Source of the DNA: Microlunatus flavus
Lineage (GTDB): Bacteria > Actinomycetota > Actinomycetes > Propionibacteriales > Propionibacteriaceae
Length of the DNA: 64,000 bases
Direction: 5' to 3'
Assembly (NCBI RefSeq): GCF_900110855.1
Contig: NZ_FOFA01000008.1
Coordinates: 130,521-194,520 of the forward strand
Shown here: piece by piece, positions 43,446 to 51,995 of the stretch
Numbering within the stretch: position 1 is the first letter of the stretch
Layout of the letters: every line of letters begins with the position of its first letter
Program-made: the position numbers and the translations under genes
Notes under the pieces: generated by a model
Database searches by the model: none
Told to the model about the DNA's origin: nothing
The model's input: only the letters and a program-made list of their open reading frames with translations

Positions 43446-44045
43446 CTACGAGCTCGAGCGCGGCCGTACCGGCGTCGCGATGGCGTCGATCGCGGCGTCG
43501 GCGATGCGGTTCAGCGTCGATGTGTCGACCCCTCCCCGAGCAAGCGCCTCGAGGCCGCGATGGGTGGTGACGACGAGCTGGCCGAGCACCGCGGGGTCGG
43601 CGTCCGGGTCGACGTGCCCGGCGCGTTGAGCCTGCTCGACCAGCCGGCGACAGCTGTCGAACAACATCTCGAAGGTCGCGAGCGACCGGGCCGCGACGAC
43701 CTCGTCCTCCGACGCCAGCTCGGCCGTGCCCTTGGCCAGCAGGCACGCGAGCTGCCCGGGCCTGTCCTCCGACGACCGGAGCCAGTCGCGAAGCCGCTGC
43801 AGCGCCTCGTCCTCGGGACCCTCGACCCGGGCTGCCACGTGGGCGCCCGCTGCTGAGCAGTACGCGTCGAACACCCGGTGGAACAGCGCCTCCTTGTCAC
43901 CGAACGCGCCGTAGAGGCTGCCCTTGCTCAGCCCCGTCACCCGCGAGAGATCCTCCACCGAGGTGCCGTGGTACCCGGTCTCGCTGAACTGCCGGAGGGC
44001 GGTGCCGACGACCTCGTCCTCGTCGAACTTCCGTGGTCGAGCCAT
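43446..44045 (-). CDS. TetR-family repressor
   Basis: A 199-aa regulator, MARPRKFDEDEVVGTALRQFSETGYHG, with helix-turn-helix SRVTGLSKGSLYGAFGDKEAL. This is the AcrR-like subgroup often paired with oxidoreductases. It is divergent from the short-chain dehydrogenase, with two palindromes in between. Confidence 0.92.
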   Translation of the reverse strand: MARPRKFDEDEVVGTALRQFSETGYHGTSVEDLSRVTGLSKGSLYGAFGDKEALFHRVFDAYCSAAGAHVAARVEGPEDEALQRLRDWLRSSEDRPGQLACLLAKGTAELASEDEVVAARSLATFEMLFDSCRRLVEQAQRAGHVDPDADPAVLGQLVVTTHRGLEALARGGVDTSTLNRIADAAIDAIATPVRPRSSS

Positions 44046-44065
44046 GCCTCGATCCTACGTGGTAC

Positions 44066-44109
44066 TGGACGATCGTTCCAGAACTGGCCTATTGTGGAAC
44101 GTACGTTCA
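44066..44109. promoter_or_regulatory. Two TetR operators between regulator and SDR
   Basis: TGGACGATCGTTCCA (44066-44080) and TGGAACGTACGTTCA (44095-44109) share the form TGGAACGnnCGTTCCA with one or two mismatches. The inner GAACGTACGTTC is a perfect 12-bp palindrome. Both lie in the divergent promoter. Confidence 0.78.
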
Positions 44110-44179
44110 GAACGCGTCTGGTCAGGCCGCGCTAGACGGACGAAACACCGCACACCTCCTCGAGCTCAAGGAGACCCCC

Positions 44180-44944
44180 ATGGGTCAGTTCGACTCCAAG
44201 ACGATCCTCATCACCGGTGGCGCCACCGGGATCGGGTTCGCCACCGCGCAACGCTTCGTCGAGGAAGGCGGAACGGTCTACCTCACGGGACGTCGAGAGG
44301 CGGAGCTGGCCGCGGCCGTGGCTCAGCTCGGACCACGCGCGACGGGGCTCCAGGGGGACGTCTCCAACCCCGTCGACCTCGACGAGACCTTCGACGTGGT
44401 GCGACGGCAGAGCGGCTCGCTGGACGTCCTCTTCGTCAACGCCGGCGGTGGCGACGGTCTGGCCACGATCGAGCAGTTCGATCCTGACGGCTTCGACGCG
44501 ACGTTCGGGCGCAACGTCAAGGGCGCCGCGCTGACCGTGCAGGAGGCGCTGCCCCTGATGACCACGTCAGGTTCCATCGTGATCACGGGCTCGACCAGCG
44601 CCGCGGTCGGTCACGCCGGTTTCGGGACCTACTCGGCCAGCAAGGCGGCCATCCGTCAGTACGCGCGGGTCTGGGCGGCCGAGCTCGCACCCCGGGGGAT
44701 CCGCGTCAACACCGTCGTTCCCGGCCCCACCGACACACCTGGCCTGCGCGGCATCGCCAAGGGCGACCCCGAGCAGGAGAAGGCGCTGCTCGTCAGCATG
44801 GGGGCGGACACTGCTCTGGGCCGGGTCGGAGACCCGCGCGAGATCGCCGACGTCGTGCTGTTCCTTGCCTCCGAGCGGGCCAGCTTCGTCACCGGCGCGG
44901 AGTTCCTGGTCGACGGAGGACAGGTCGAGACCCGCACCGCCTGA
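44180..44944 (+). CDS. Short-chain dehydrogenase/reductase
   Basis: A 254-aa classical SDR: cofactor motif TGGATGIG, NAG in FVNAGGGDG, catalytic Ser in ITGSTSA and YSASK. The GR pair after the cofactor motif (LTGRREAE) suggests NADPH preference. AAGGAG precedes the ATG. The divergent TetR with matching operators indicates inducible expression. The substrate is unknown. Confidence 0.92.
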   Translation: MGQFDSKTILITGGATGIGFATAQRFVEEGGTVYLTGRREAELAAAVAQLGPRATGLQGDVSNPVDLDETFDVVRRQSGSLDVLFVNAGGGDGLATIEQFDPDGFDATFGRNVKGAALTVQEALPLMTTSGSIVITGSTSAAVGHAGFGTYSASKAAIRQYARVWAAELAPRGIRVNTVVPGPTDTPGLRGIAKGDPEQEKALLVSMGADTALGRVGDPREIADVVLFLASERASFVTGAEFLVDGGQVETRTA

Positions 44945-45247
44945 CCCCAGCGCGGACGACCGGGGTCCGGCGGCGACCCTCGGCCGATGACGAGGCTGAG
45001 CAGTGCGGGCGTACCGCTCCGCCGGCGGCTTCGACGGTGGCATCCCCTTGTCGGCGGCGCCGAGGCCGCTCGGTCGTCGACGCCGTCGGACGCCCGGTAC
45101 CCCTCGCTTCGAGCTACGGAGCCAGGAGGAGACGGCCACCGAGGGCGGACCTCGAGGAACGAAAGACTCTTCGGCCGGTTGCTGGGGGGATTCGGCGAAT
45201 TGAGCCGTGCTGGGCTCCGCCGGCTCACCGCTGCTGCGTGAGGACGG
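44945..45247. other. 303-bp non-coding stretch after the SDR gene
   Basis: No supportable gene. The open frames here have no ribosome-binding site and no recognisable domain. The hairpin cluster starting at 45248 follows directly. Confidence 0.45.
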
Positions 45248-45395
45248 CCTCGGACCCGCTGTCCCCCGAGGAGCAGCGGGTCCGAGGTGGTGCCCGGTCG
45301 GCGCGTCCCCCGACGCGCACGCTCGACCGGTCCTCTCGGCTGGCCGGGACCTGCGACTCGCCGTCCCCCGAGGAGCGGCGCCGACAGGGCAGGTC
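45248..45395 (-). terminator. Cluster of three hairpins, two with the same 12-nt loop
   Basis: Hairpin 1 has perfect 14-bp arms (CCTCGGACCCGCTG at 45248-45261; complement 45274-45287). Hairpin 2 is GCGCGTC-CCCC-GACGCGC (45301-45318). Hairpin 3 has an inner CGCCG/CGGCG stem (45359-45380) and outer GACCTGC/GCAGGTC (45348-45354; 45389-45395). Hairpins 1 and 3 share the identical loop TCCCCCGAGGAG. The cluster begins 4 bp after the stop of the minus-strand secreted protein and probably terminates it. Confidence 0.7.
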
Positions 45396-45399
45396 CGGC

Positions 45400-46038
45400 T
45401 CAGCTGTTCTGGGCCTCCCAGGTGAAGCCGATCGCGGCGGTGCCGCCCTGGGTGGTGTTCGGCGCGTCGGTCTTGACCGTGTACGTCAGCTGGTAGGTCC
45501 GCGTCTCGGCCGCAGCACCGGTCGCAACACCGGCGGTGGCCCAGCTGCCCACCCCGGTGGAGTAGCCGGTCGCGCTGCTGCCGAAATCGGCGAGGGTGCC
45601 GGAGTAGACGCTCGACCCCGACGGGAGGGCGGTGAAGTTCGCGCAGCCACCCGCGGTGGAGCCGCCGGTGCCCTGGGTGACGGTCAGGTCGATGTTGTCG
45701 GCCAGCGCCTTCGTCGACGCCGCGCCGGTGCCGTACAGCTTGACGTTGGCGGGCAGGGTACCGGTGGAGGAGACCACGATGCAGCGGCTGCCGGTCGAGC
45801 CGGGCTTCAGGTTCGCGGCGGTGAAGGCGGCGGTGTTCGCGTCGTCGTCGGTCAGGGCGACGGTGCCGGTGGCCCAGTTGCTCGTCGGGTTGACCGTGGT
45901 CGCCGAGTAGGCCGAGTAGGACGACTGGGCCACGACGAGGCCGGACACGGCCAGCGCGGTCGGCACCGCGACCAGGGACACGATCGTGGCGACCTTGCGC
46001 GACGGGCGGCGGGCGGCGGTGGTGGCGACTGCGGACAT
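45400..46038 (-). CDS. Camelysin/TasA-like secreted protein with SipW-type signal
   Basis: A 212-aa exported protein. The signal helix (IVSLVAVPTALAVSGLVVA) is followed by SSYSAYSATTVNPTSNWATGTVALTDDD. This is the conserved start of camelysin/TasA-like proteins, which are processed by a SipW-like peptidase and often assemble into fibres. One Cys pair (SRCIVV and GGCANF) could form a disulfide. The ATG at 46038 has GAGGAG 6 nt upstream. No SipW-like peptidase is nearby. Confidence 0.82.
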   Translation of the reverse strand: MSAVATTAARRPSRKVATIVSLVAVPTALAVSGLVVAQSSYSAYSATTVNPTSNWATGTVALTDDDANTAAFTAANLKPGSTGSRCIVVSSTGTLPANVKLYGTGAASTKALADNIDLTVTQGTGGSTAGGCANFTALPSGSSVYSGTLADFGSSATGYSTGVGSWATAGVATGAAAETRTYQLTYTVKTDAPNTTQGGTAAIGFTWEAQNS

Positions 46039-46383
46039 CGGGGGCTCCTCGGAGTGGTGGTGGTGCTCGAGTGGTGTCGTTCGAGCCAGCCCCCGCTTGC
46101 TCCCCGAACCCTGGTGGCCCGGTGAGAAGAACTCTGCCGAGACCGCCTCAAGACCGGCCACCGACAAGTGACAACGGTGTCCAAGGACAACCGCAAGATT
46201 GAACCATCAACTGTCGGCGCCTCAAGGAAGGCTCTGGAACGCCGCTCTGCTGGCCTCTGGGGCTCCTCGCAAGGGACTTCGCGCGCCCTGTCCCGGGCAG
46301 GACTCGCCTGCAGAACCGATCGGTGGCAGGGACCTGGCCTGCGCACGCCCGGGTGGGCCGACGAGGAGATAGGTCAGACGCTG

Positions 46384-46428
46384 TGGAGCGGACGACGGGA
46401 ATCGAACCCGCATATTCAGCTTGGGAAG
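46384..46428 (-). other. 3' fragment of tRNA-Gly(CCC): probable attachment site of an integrated element
   Basis: Read on the minus strand this holds an anticodon loop TTCCCAA (anticodon CCC), the 3' anticodon strand GCTG, a T-arm GGGTTCGATTCCC, acceptor strand CGTCCGC and an encoded CCA. The 5' half (GCGGACG acceptor strand and D arm) is absent: the sequence to the right up to 46470 has nothing matching. Loss of similarity exactly at the anticodon loop is typical of a tyrosine-recombinase attachment site. In this orientation the element lies to the right and the chromosome to the left. Confidence 0.82.
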
Positions 46429-47878
46429 ACACCGAGGAGGACTGGGAGTAGCGCGGCTGAGCGTGAATCAGGGCGTTTCGTACCCCTTCAGGACCCCTCT
46501 CAGCGGCGGTGCTGGGCCCGTGGGGGCCCGGACGGCCTGTTCGCCCGGCGGAATCGAACAGCCGGGCCGGGCCCTAAGCCTCGAGCTGTATCAGGTGGGG
46601 CTGTTCGCGGCGAGTCTTGTATGTACGGGTCCGCCTGAGTGTCCTCTCACGCCAGGGTCGCAGTGCGGGCCGAACGCGAACGCGTGTCGATCGACCGACA
46701 GGCGTTCCTTCGGCGAACGCGGGCAAGCACCAAGATCAAGGGCAACGTCGCCACCACAACGCCGTTAACGGCGAGGGGCATAACCCAACTCGGTCCGCGG
46801 GAACCGGAATTGAGCCCGTAGAAGACCAAGTGGCACGCCGGGCCGACGAGCCTCGCGGCCGTCATCCCACGACTCAGGCCAATGCCGCTGCTGCGCTAGC
46901 GACCCCCGGATGCGTTGCAGCCGCACGTCACATCTCCTGCCGCTTACCGGCCCATGACCAGCAAACTTCCGCTGAGTGTCGTCTGGGCCGCTGGACGGCT
47001 GGATACCGGCATCGCGCTGTTACGGCCGCAGTGAGTTGCTCAGACCACCAGGTGCGCCGGTCTGCCCTGCCGGCACCGAGCCGCACCTGAGGCCACGCCT
47101 GTGCGGGACGGGATGTCTTGATCATCCAGAACCCCTTCGGGTGACCCGGGAAGATCTTCAACAACGGCTCCGAGCAATCGAGGCACTCGTACCGCACGCT
47201 CCCACCCTTGAGTTGAGTTCCGCCTGGTCCATCGTGACCAGCCGGCCACAGTCCCCCGCAGTTCGCCTCAAGGTGCTCAGCTTCGACCGGCGGAGAGTCT
47301 CTTGGCATGACTGTCGAGAGCAACTCACAAGCCGTGATCGGCGAACGGGCCACATTGACGCCAACTCGGTAGGCTCATGGCCCACTAACTCGAGCGCGCA
47401 AGCACTCCATCTCGGCGACTCAATGGGACTTCTCCGCTCCAAGAGCTCCCCCGCGTGAAGCCTTGGCTCGCGCTGGACGACCGACTCCCATCGCCGATTA
47501 AGCCCGGCGGCGCAGGCTTCGGGGCCATAGGCATCGAGCCCCGTTGCCCGCAGCTTCTTCACGTCGCCCAAGATCGAGGGAGCGTGCCCGTATGCATCGT
47601 CGCCTTGCTGAGCCTCAATGCCGCCCCGAAAGTAAACGCGACCCTGAAGCAGGCGTCACCCTCAAGCGCGGCTCTTGAAGCGGGACCAGATCCGAGATTC
47701 AATACCCACGACCAAGTCGCAGTAGAGGCCCGTCTCGAAGGGCGCAGATCGAGAGTTAGAACCAGTCTGTCAGCCCGATCAGCAATAGAGCGATGTCACT
47801 TTGGCTAACGGCCGGCAGGCAGCGCGCCCTAGGCAGAGCCCTGTACTGCCTTCCAAACTCAGCGCTGCCGCGGAGAAG
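46429..47878. other. 1.45-kb sparse, compositionally distinct stretch next to the attachment site
   Basis: Lower GC and more even third-codon-position use than the left part of the window. Several overlapping open frames of 60-160 codons exist on both strands but none has a ribosome-binding site, recognisable domain or consistent codon bias. The minus-strand frame at 46928-47353 contains a VRYECLDCSEPLL segment that could be a zinc-ribbon remnant. I see no integrase. Probably decayed island-end sequence. Confidence 0.5.
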
Positions 47879-48334
47879 TCACCTCTTCTTGCCTCGCTTG
47901 CGTTTCTGCTTGTTACCTCGACGTGCGACGCGATTGCCTTCAGCCATCGGCTTAGGAGCTGGCACGAGCGGGAGAGGCGGAGGGCGATGAATGATCTTAT
48001 TGACGCTCATCGGGTTGGTGGAGTAAACGCCGTAGTTGATGCCGTATAACGCTGTTTCGCCCACCAGCTCCGTACCGCTACTGTCGATATTGAGGAGCCC
48101 GATGGAATCAGCGGGCATCGCGCCGTCCTCCACAGTCAGTTCTACTGTTCCCATGTAGCAGTCCTGAAGAACGATCGCAGCAGGAGCCCCGCCGTACTGT
48201 TGGTTCACGTACTCGCGTCGGAGTTCCTGCCGACACCGACAATTCCCCCCCAGGTAGGCACGACCGTCGGCGTCCTCAGTAGACGTGTCGCTCGGCGCGC
48301 CGCAGCGAGGGCAAGTCCACTCTGGGTCGCTCAC
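47879..48334 (-). CDS. Hypothetical island protein with N-terminal zinc-ribbon motif
   Basis: A 151-aa protein. The N-terminus SDPEWTCPRCGAPS and the following CRCRQ give a plausible zinc knuckle. The centre is beta-like (QDCYMGTVELTVEDGAMPADSIGLL), and the tail is very basic, ending KQKRKRGKKR. Its start overlaps the stop of the upstream membrane protein by 4 bases. The base composition is lower in GC than the core genes, consistent with transfer. The function is unknown. Confidence 0.65.
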   Translation of the reverse strand: MSDPEWTCPRCGAPSDTSTEDADGRAYLGGNCRCRQELRREYVNQQYGGAPAAIVLQDCYMGTVELTVEDGAMPADSIGLLNIDSSGTELVGETALYGINYGVYSTNPMSVNKIIHRPPPLPLVPAPKPMAEGNRVARRGNKQKRKRGKKR

Positions 48335-48681
48335 TGGTCGGACCGTCGCTCGCGCGGCTTGTGCCTGAGTCTGCCAATAGTGTTGTCCACTGCGCCGTCT
48401 TCGAAGGCATGGTCAGCCGTCGTGTCTATCTCGCCTATAGCGTTGCCCTGGGCGTCGGAACCAAACGTCCACGTCGCTGGCCGAGCCGGCTCGGCCGCAT
48501 CCGGCTCGGCGCCTCCCTTCCCACGGAGAAGGGCGACACCTACGGCGAGCCCGGCGACCGCAAGGGCTGCAAGAAGTATCGCTGTGATTTTGGGATAGTC
48601 CCTCGCGACCGCAAGTAGAGTACCAGCCCCGCTGACTAAACCTATGATTAAGGAACCAAGCGCTACAACCCGTTGATTCAT
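48331..48681 (-). CDS. Hypothetical two-helix membrane protein, partner of the zinc-ribbon protein
   Basis: A 116-aa protein with hydrophobic segments at about 5-27 and 32-51 (ALGSLIIGLVSGAGTLLAV; AILLAALAVAGLAVGVALL), then a soluble tail with GSDAQGNAIGEIDTTADHAFEDGAVDNTIG. AGAAGGG lies 6 nt before the ATG. It is coupled by a 4-base overlap to the downstream zinc-ribbon gene. The tail's short beta-like repeats (NAIGEI, NTIGRL) echo parts of the partner protein (DSIGLL). Confidence 0.65.
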   Translation of the reverse strand: MNQRVVALGSLIIGLVSGAGTLLAVARDYPKITAILLAALAVAGLAVGVALLRGKGGAEPDAAEPARPATWTFGSDAQGNAIGEIDTTADHAFEDGAVDNTIGRLRHKPRERRSDQ

Positions 48682-49204
48682 CGTGAACCCTTCTGCTCTT
48701 TTACCATCTGAAGATATTATTGCGTGCTGCAAAGCCTAGACTAGGTAAGCACTCAACAAGTCAGGCTGAGATTACCTACCAAGTATCGGCAGTCTCTGAT
48801 GACGATGACAGCAGCACCTGCCGCCCTCATCGAGCCCTACGGGTTCGACAAATAGTAACGACACCGCTTCGAGCGACCCTTAAGAGGACGCCGCGGGCCG
48901 TTGGTCCGCGAACCCTCCTACTAATGCACCAACGCCCGGTCGTGCGGCAGCTAAGCGGTCGACGGTTGCAGGACGCCCGCGACATGCTCGACGAGTTCAT
49001 CAGGGCGAACGCGCCGCTCAACCGGTGGGCAAGGACCGAAGCCACCACGGCCCGACCGTCAAGTTCACCACCGCCTCCAGCCGCGCCCGCAACGCTTGCT
49101 GGTGCTTAGGCCGATCCAACGACTTCTCGGTGGCACCCAGCTCGGGTCGAGCTCGTAGATCCGCCACAGCAGGCGGGTTGATCGTCGCGGCGCTCCGGTG
49201 CCGC
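48682..49204. other. 523-bp non-coding stretch, AT-rich in its first part
   Basis: About 48680-48800 is the most AT-rich part of the window and probably holds the promoter of the two-gene operon. The remaining open frames (for example 48720-49109) lack a ribosome-binding site and recognisable similarity. I see no gene here. Confidence 0.45.
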
Positions 49205-49630
49205 TCAGCCCAGGCGCTGAGCGAAGTGGAAGGACGTGATGTCCAGCCGCTCACGCAGGTAGAAGCGATGGGCGGCGTGCCGCTGCACGCCCGAGTCGAG
49301 GTCGAGGACGTGGCAGCCCTCGCTGAGCGCGCGCGCCCGCAGCTCACCGAGGAGGACCGCACCCACGCCGTTCGACCGGGCGGCTGTCGTGGTGCACAGG
49401 TCGTCGACGTAGAGCTTGCGCAGGGCGCTCGTGTTGACGACGACTCGCCATCCGGCGACTCCGAGGCACCGGTCGGCGTCGAAGACTGCGGTGAACCGAA
49501 GGCCTTGCGGTGCGCCGTCGCGCAGCACCTGCTGCAGGCTCGCGGCCGTCAGGTGCGGCCGGAGCTCCTGCAGCACCGGTAGTGCCGAGCCCCATCGGGC
49601 GTCTCCCGCCGGCAGGTCGACGATCTCCAT
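49205..49630 (-). CDS. GNAT-family N-acetyltransferase
   Basis: A 141-aa GNAT protein. The acetyl-CoA-binding region is LYVDDLCTTTAARSNGVGAVLLGELRARA, a variant of the R/Q-x-x-G-x-G/A loop. The C-terminal HRFYLRERLDITSFHFAQ is typical of this family. ATG at 49630 (MEIVDLPAGD); a GTG at 49642 would add four residues. It is divergent from the CGNR gene. The substrate is unknown. Confidence 0.83.
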   Translation of the reverse strand: MEIVDLPAGDARWGSALPVLQELRPHLTAASLQQVLRDGAPQGLRFTAVFDADRCLGVAGWRVVVNTSALRKLYVDDLCTTTAARSNGVGAVLLGELRARALSEGCHVLDLDSGVQRHAAHRFYLRERLDITSFHFAQRLG

Positions 49631-49690
49631 CTGCGTTGCCACCTCGTCAGCACCATTAGGGTCTTCGGCGCTGACGCTAGCATCACCCAC

Positions 49691-50215
49691 GTGGGTGTGT
49701 TGTCCGAGTACAGCGACGAGGGGCTGCTGCTTGCTGTGGCGCTCGCCAACGCCGGCAGCGCCTGCCGACGGGGCGACGTCGCGCAGCCCGGCCTGCCGAT
49801 CAATGGCGTCGTCGTCCGCACCGAGGGGGCCGAGGAGCTCGCTCTCGCCGCAGCGCAGGTCCGCGAGATCCTCGCCGCGCCGACCCCTGGCCGTGCGGCG
49901 GAGCTGATCAACCGCTTGCTGGTGGCCCAGCAGGCGCGACCCGAGCTCGCGCCTGACCAGGACGGGCGGTGGCGCCTCCACCTGCACCCGAGGGGCGCGA
50001 GTGCGGCTGCGCTGGACCTGGTCAAGGCCGCGACTGGTCTCGCTGTCCTTGTCGACGAGGGGCGCTGGGGCACGATCCGGGCCTGCGGCGCCGAGCGCTG
50101 CGACGACCTCTTCCTGGACCAGTCCCGCAACCTGATCCGACGCTACTGCAGCAGGGTCTGCGCGAACCGCGTGAACGCCGCGCTGCATCGTCGACGAGCG
50201 GCGTCCGAGCCGTAG
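49691..50215 (+). CDS. CGNR zinc-finger regulator with ABATE domain
   Basis: A 174-aa DNA-binding-type protein. The N-terminal ABATE-like domain (ALANAGSACRRGDVAQPG...) is followed by a C-terminal treble-clef CGNR finger: IRACGAERCDDLFLDQSRN then YCSRVCANRVNAALHRRR. GTG start. Such proteins are usually stress-linked transcription factors controlling a neighbouring enzyme, so the divergent GNAT gene may be its target. Confidence 0.88.
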   Translation: MGVLSEYSDEGLLLAVALANAGSACRRGDVAQPGLPINGVVVRTEGAEELALAAAQVREILAAPTPGRAAELINRLLVAQQARPELAPDQDGRWRLHLHPRGASAAALDLVKAATGLAVLVDEGRWGTIRACGAERCDDLFLDQSRNLIRRYCSRVCANRVNAALHRRRAASEP

Positions 50216-50370
50216 ACCGTACGCATCAGGTGGCGGGCCATCGCGCGGCAGCCAACCTCGACGGTCGACGGAGTGGTGACGGGCGGCAGCCCGCCGAGCA
50301 GTGACGCGCACGCTCGACGCGCGATGCACCATCGGGCACAGCTACCTGGCTGGTGTCCCGAGCGATGCGA

Positions 50371-50859
50371 CTAGTCCGCGAGCAACCCGTCCTGCACCAG
50401 GCGGGGCACAAGGAGGTCGCGCAGAGCTGGAGCCAGGACGTCAGGAGCCCGGAGCCCCACGGCACTGATCCAACGCAGGTCGGCCAGCTCGGCGCCCAGT
50501 CGGGGCGGGCTGGTGAGATCGCAGCGGTAGACCGTGAGGCGCATCGGTATTGCCTCCAGGGCTGCAGGCGCGCTGAGCACGAGGTAGGGCTGCGCGTCGA
50601 CAGGCGCTGCGGAAAGCTCTTCGTCCAGCTCACGAGCCAGGGTCTGCTGATGGGACTCGCCAGCCTCAGGCTTGCCGCCCGGCAGGTAGAAGACGTGGGC
50701 TGCGACGGCCTTGCTGACCGTCAGCAGCCGCCGGTCCACCAGGATCGCCGCCGCCACCACATCCAGGACCACGGAGTCCGCGACGGCCAGGGGGTCCGGC
50801 GCGCGACCCAGATGGATAGGCGTGCTGCCGTACTTGACGTGGTCCTCGCGACCGCTCAC
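50371..50859 (-). CDS. NUDIX hydrolase
   Basis: A 162-aa nucleotide pyrophosphohydrolase. The Nudix box is GGKPEAGESHQQTLARELDEEL, split here as GGKPEAGE and RELDEEL, with Ser in place of the usual following Gly-type residue. The N-terminal ~30 residues are not conserved. The GTG start overlaps the upstream DUF1579-like gene by 4 bases. Possible roles are oxidised-dNTP clean-up or ADP-ribose-type hydrolysis; the substrate is not predictable. Confidence 0.85.
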   Translation of the reverse strand: MSGREDHVKYGSTPIHLGRAPDPLAVADSVVLDVVAAAILVDRRLLTVSKAVAAHVFYLPGGKPEAGESHQQTLARELDEELSAAPVDAQPYLVLSAPAALEAIPMRLTVYRCDLTSPPRLGAELADLRWISAVGLRAPDVLAPALRDLLVPRLVQDGLLAD

Positions 50860-51335
50860 CCGCCCGAGCCCGGCGCGGGCTCGGCAGGGATCGCGACGAA
50901 GGTCGCATCCAGCACGGATTCCCAGGTCTGGCCGTCCGGCCGGCGGAAGTCGCGGGACCAGGTCCATCCGGTGGACGTGGGTCGGACGGTGAGTCTGCTG
51001 CTCCCCCGGGTCGTCGTGCGCTCCAGGACGAGACCGGACGGCTGCCAGGTGCCGCGGGCGGGGGGATCGGCGGGGAAGCCGGCGGTGTCGAAGCCGTAGT
51101 AGAGCACCTCGTCCGTCGCCGGATCGACCATCCACACGACGACCAGCTCGAAGGACACTGCTGCGTCGCGCCACTGGGTGTAGCGCTGGACGACGAGTTC
51201 CCCTCCCACCTCCGGCACCGCCTTGACCGTGCTCGCAGCAGTTCCACCGCTCGCCCAGACGCTCGGATGCATGCGTTCGACCCCGGTGAAGGATCCCAGC
51301 AGGAAGGCGAGGCGATCGGCGGTCGACGTAGGCAT
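50856..51335 (-). CDS. DUF1579-like small beta-barrel protein
   Basis: A 159-aa soluble protein, with FLLGSFTGVERMHPSVWASGG near the start, alternating beta strands and the WTWSRDFRRPDGQTWESVLDATFV end. This is the layout of DUF1579/heme-binding-like lipocalin-type domains. AAGGAGTCTG precedes the ATG. Its promoter holds a 14-bp palindrome, and a MarR gene lies upstream. Co-translated with the NUDIX gene. The function is unknown. Confidence 0.75.
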   Translation of the reverse strand: MPTSTADRLAFLLGSFTGVERMHPSVWASGGTAASTVKAVPEVGGELVVQRYTQWRDAAVSFELVVVWMVDPATDEVLYYGFDTAGFPADPPARGTWQPSGLVLERTTTRGSSRLTVRPTSTGWTWSRDFRRPDGQTWESVLDATFVAIPAEPAPGSGG

Positions 51336-51343
51336 CAGACTCC

Positions 51344-51357
51344 TTGGTACATACCAA
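51344..51357. promoter_or_regulatory. 14-bp palindrome upstream of the DUF1579-like/NUDIX operon
   Basis: TTGGTACATACCAA (6-bp arms, 2-nt centre) covers the region just before the ribosome-binding site. The adjacent MarR gene is the obvious candidate binder, although HxlR-type proteins use similar sites. Confidence 0.6.
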
Positions 51358-51464
51358 CTATCGAGAGACGCTACCACTGGTCTCGTGCCGCACCCTTCCC
51401 TCTGGCGAACGCGAAGGCCGAGAAGGACGCTGGGCTAAATGATGGATGGAGAGCTGGGACCCGC

Positions 51465-51923
51465 TCAGAGGGTGCGCGCATGGACCAGAAGGGCGCGGAG
51501 GGTCGCATGGAGCTGCAGGCGGGTCTCCTCCGGCAGCATGGCCAGAAGCTCGTCGTCGACTCCTTGCGTGATCTGCCGTGCCCGCTCCAACGCGTCCTTG
51601 CCAAGCGGCGACATCTGCACCAAGCGACGTCGCCGGTCCTGCGGGTCAACCGACCGGGTGACGCGGCGCCGCTCGAGCATCTCCTCCACCTGCGCCGTGA
51701 CGTCGCTGGGGTCCAGTCCGAGGCGACGCGCCAGCTCGGTGTGCGGAAGCGGGCCCGACTGCTCGAGCACCGCCAGCGCAGCCATATCGAGCATCGTGAG
51801 GCCCTGGTCCGCGAGCCGCGCCGTGAGCCGTCGTCGCCCGTGTCGGCCGAGCTGCGACAAGAGGTAGACGGTGTGGTCGGCGAGCGGCGGATCGGCTGTT
51901 CTCACGGGCGCCACCTCCCGCAC
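51465..51923 (-). CDS. MarR-family transcriptional regulator
   Basis: A 152-aa winged-helix regulator. Recognition region LARRLGLDPSDVTAQVEEMLERR and the wing DPQDRRRRLVQMSPLG are diagnostic. An alternative GTG start six codons in would remove a non-conserved leader. On the same strand as, and 129 bp upstream of, the DUF1579-like/NUDIX pair, whose promoter holds a palindrome. Confidence 0.92.
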   Translation of the reverse strand: MREVAPVRTADPPLADHTVYLLSQLGRHGRRRLTARLADQGLTMLDMAALAVLEQSGPLPHTELARRLGLDPSDVTAQVEEMLERRRVTRSVDPQDRRRRLVQMSPLGKDALERARQITQGVDDELLAMLPEETRLQLHATLRALLVHARTL

Positions 51924-51995
51924 CCTACCGATCCGCGTCCTGTCGCCGGCCCGGTCGCTGTGCGACTCAAGATGCCGCCCTGCGAGCCGCGCCCG

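Noticed and set aside
46384-46460. A complete tRNA-Gly gene
   Set aside because: Only the anticodon loop, T-arm and acceptor 3' strand are present. The expected CGTCCGC (complement of the 5' acceptor strand) and D-arm are missing to the right, so it is a fragment.
46928-47571. Two overlapping minus-strand frames (about 140 codons each) as genes
   Set aside because: No ribosome-binding site, no domain beyond a short CLDC segment, and no codon bias separating the frames. They overlap each other and other frames equally well.
48720-49109. Plus-strand frame of 129 codons
   Set aside because: Runs across the AT-rich promoter area of the divergent two-gene operon, with Arg/Pro-rich composition and no start signal.
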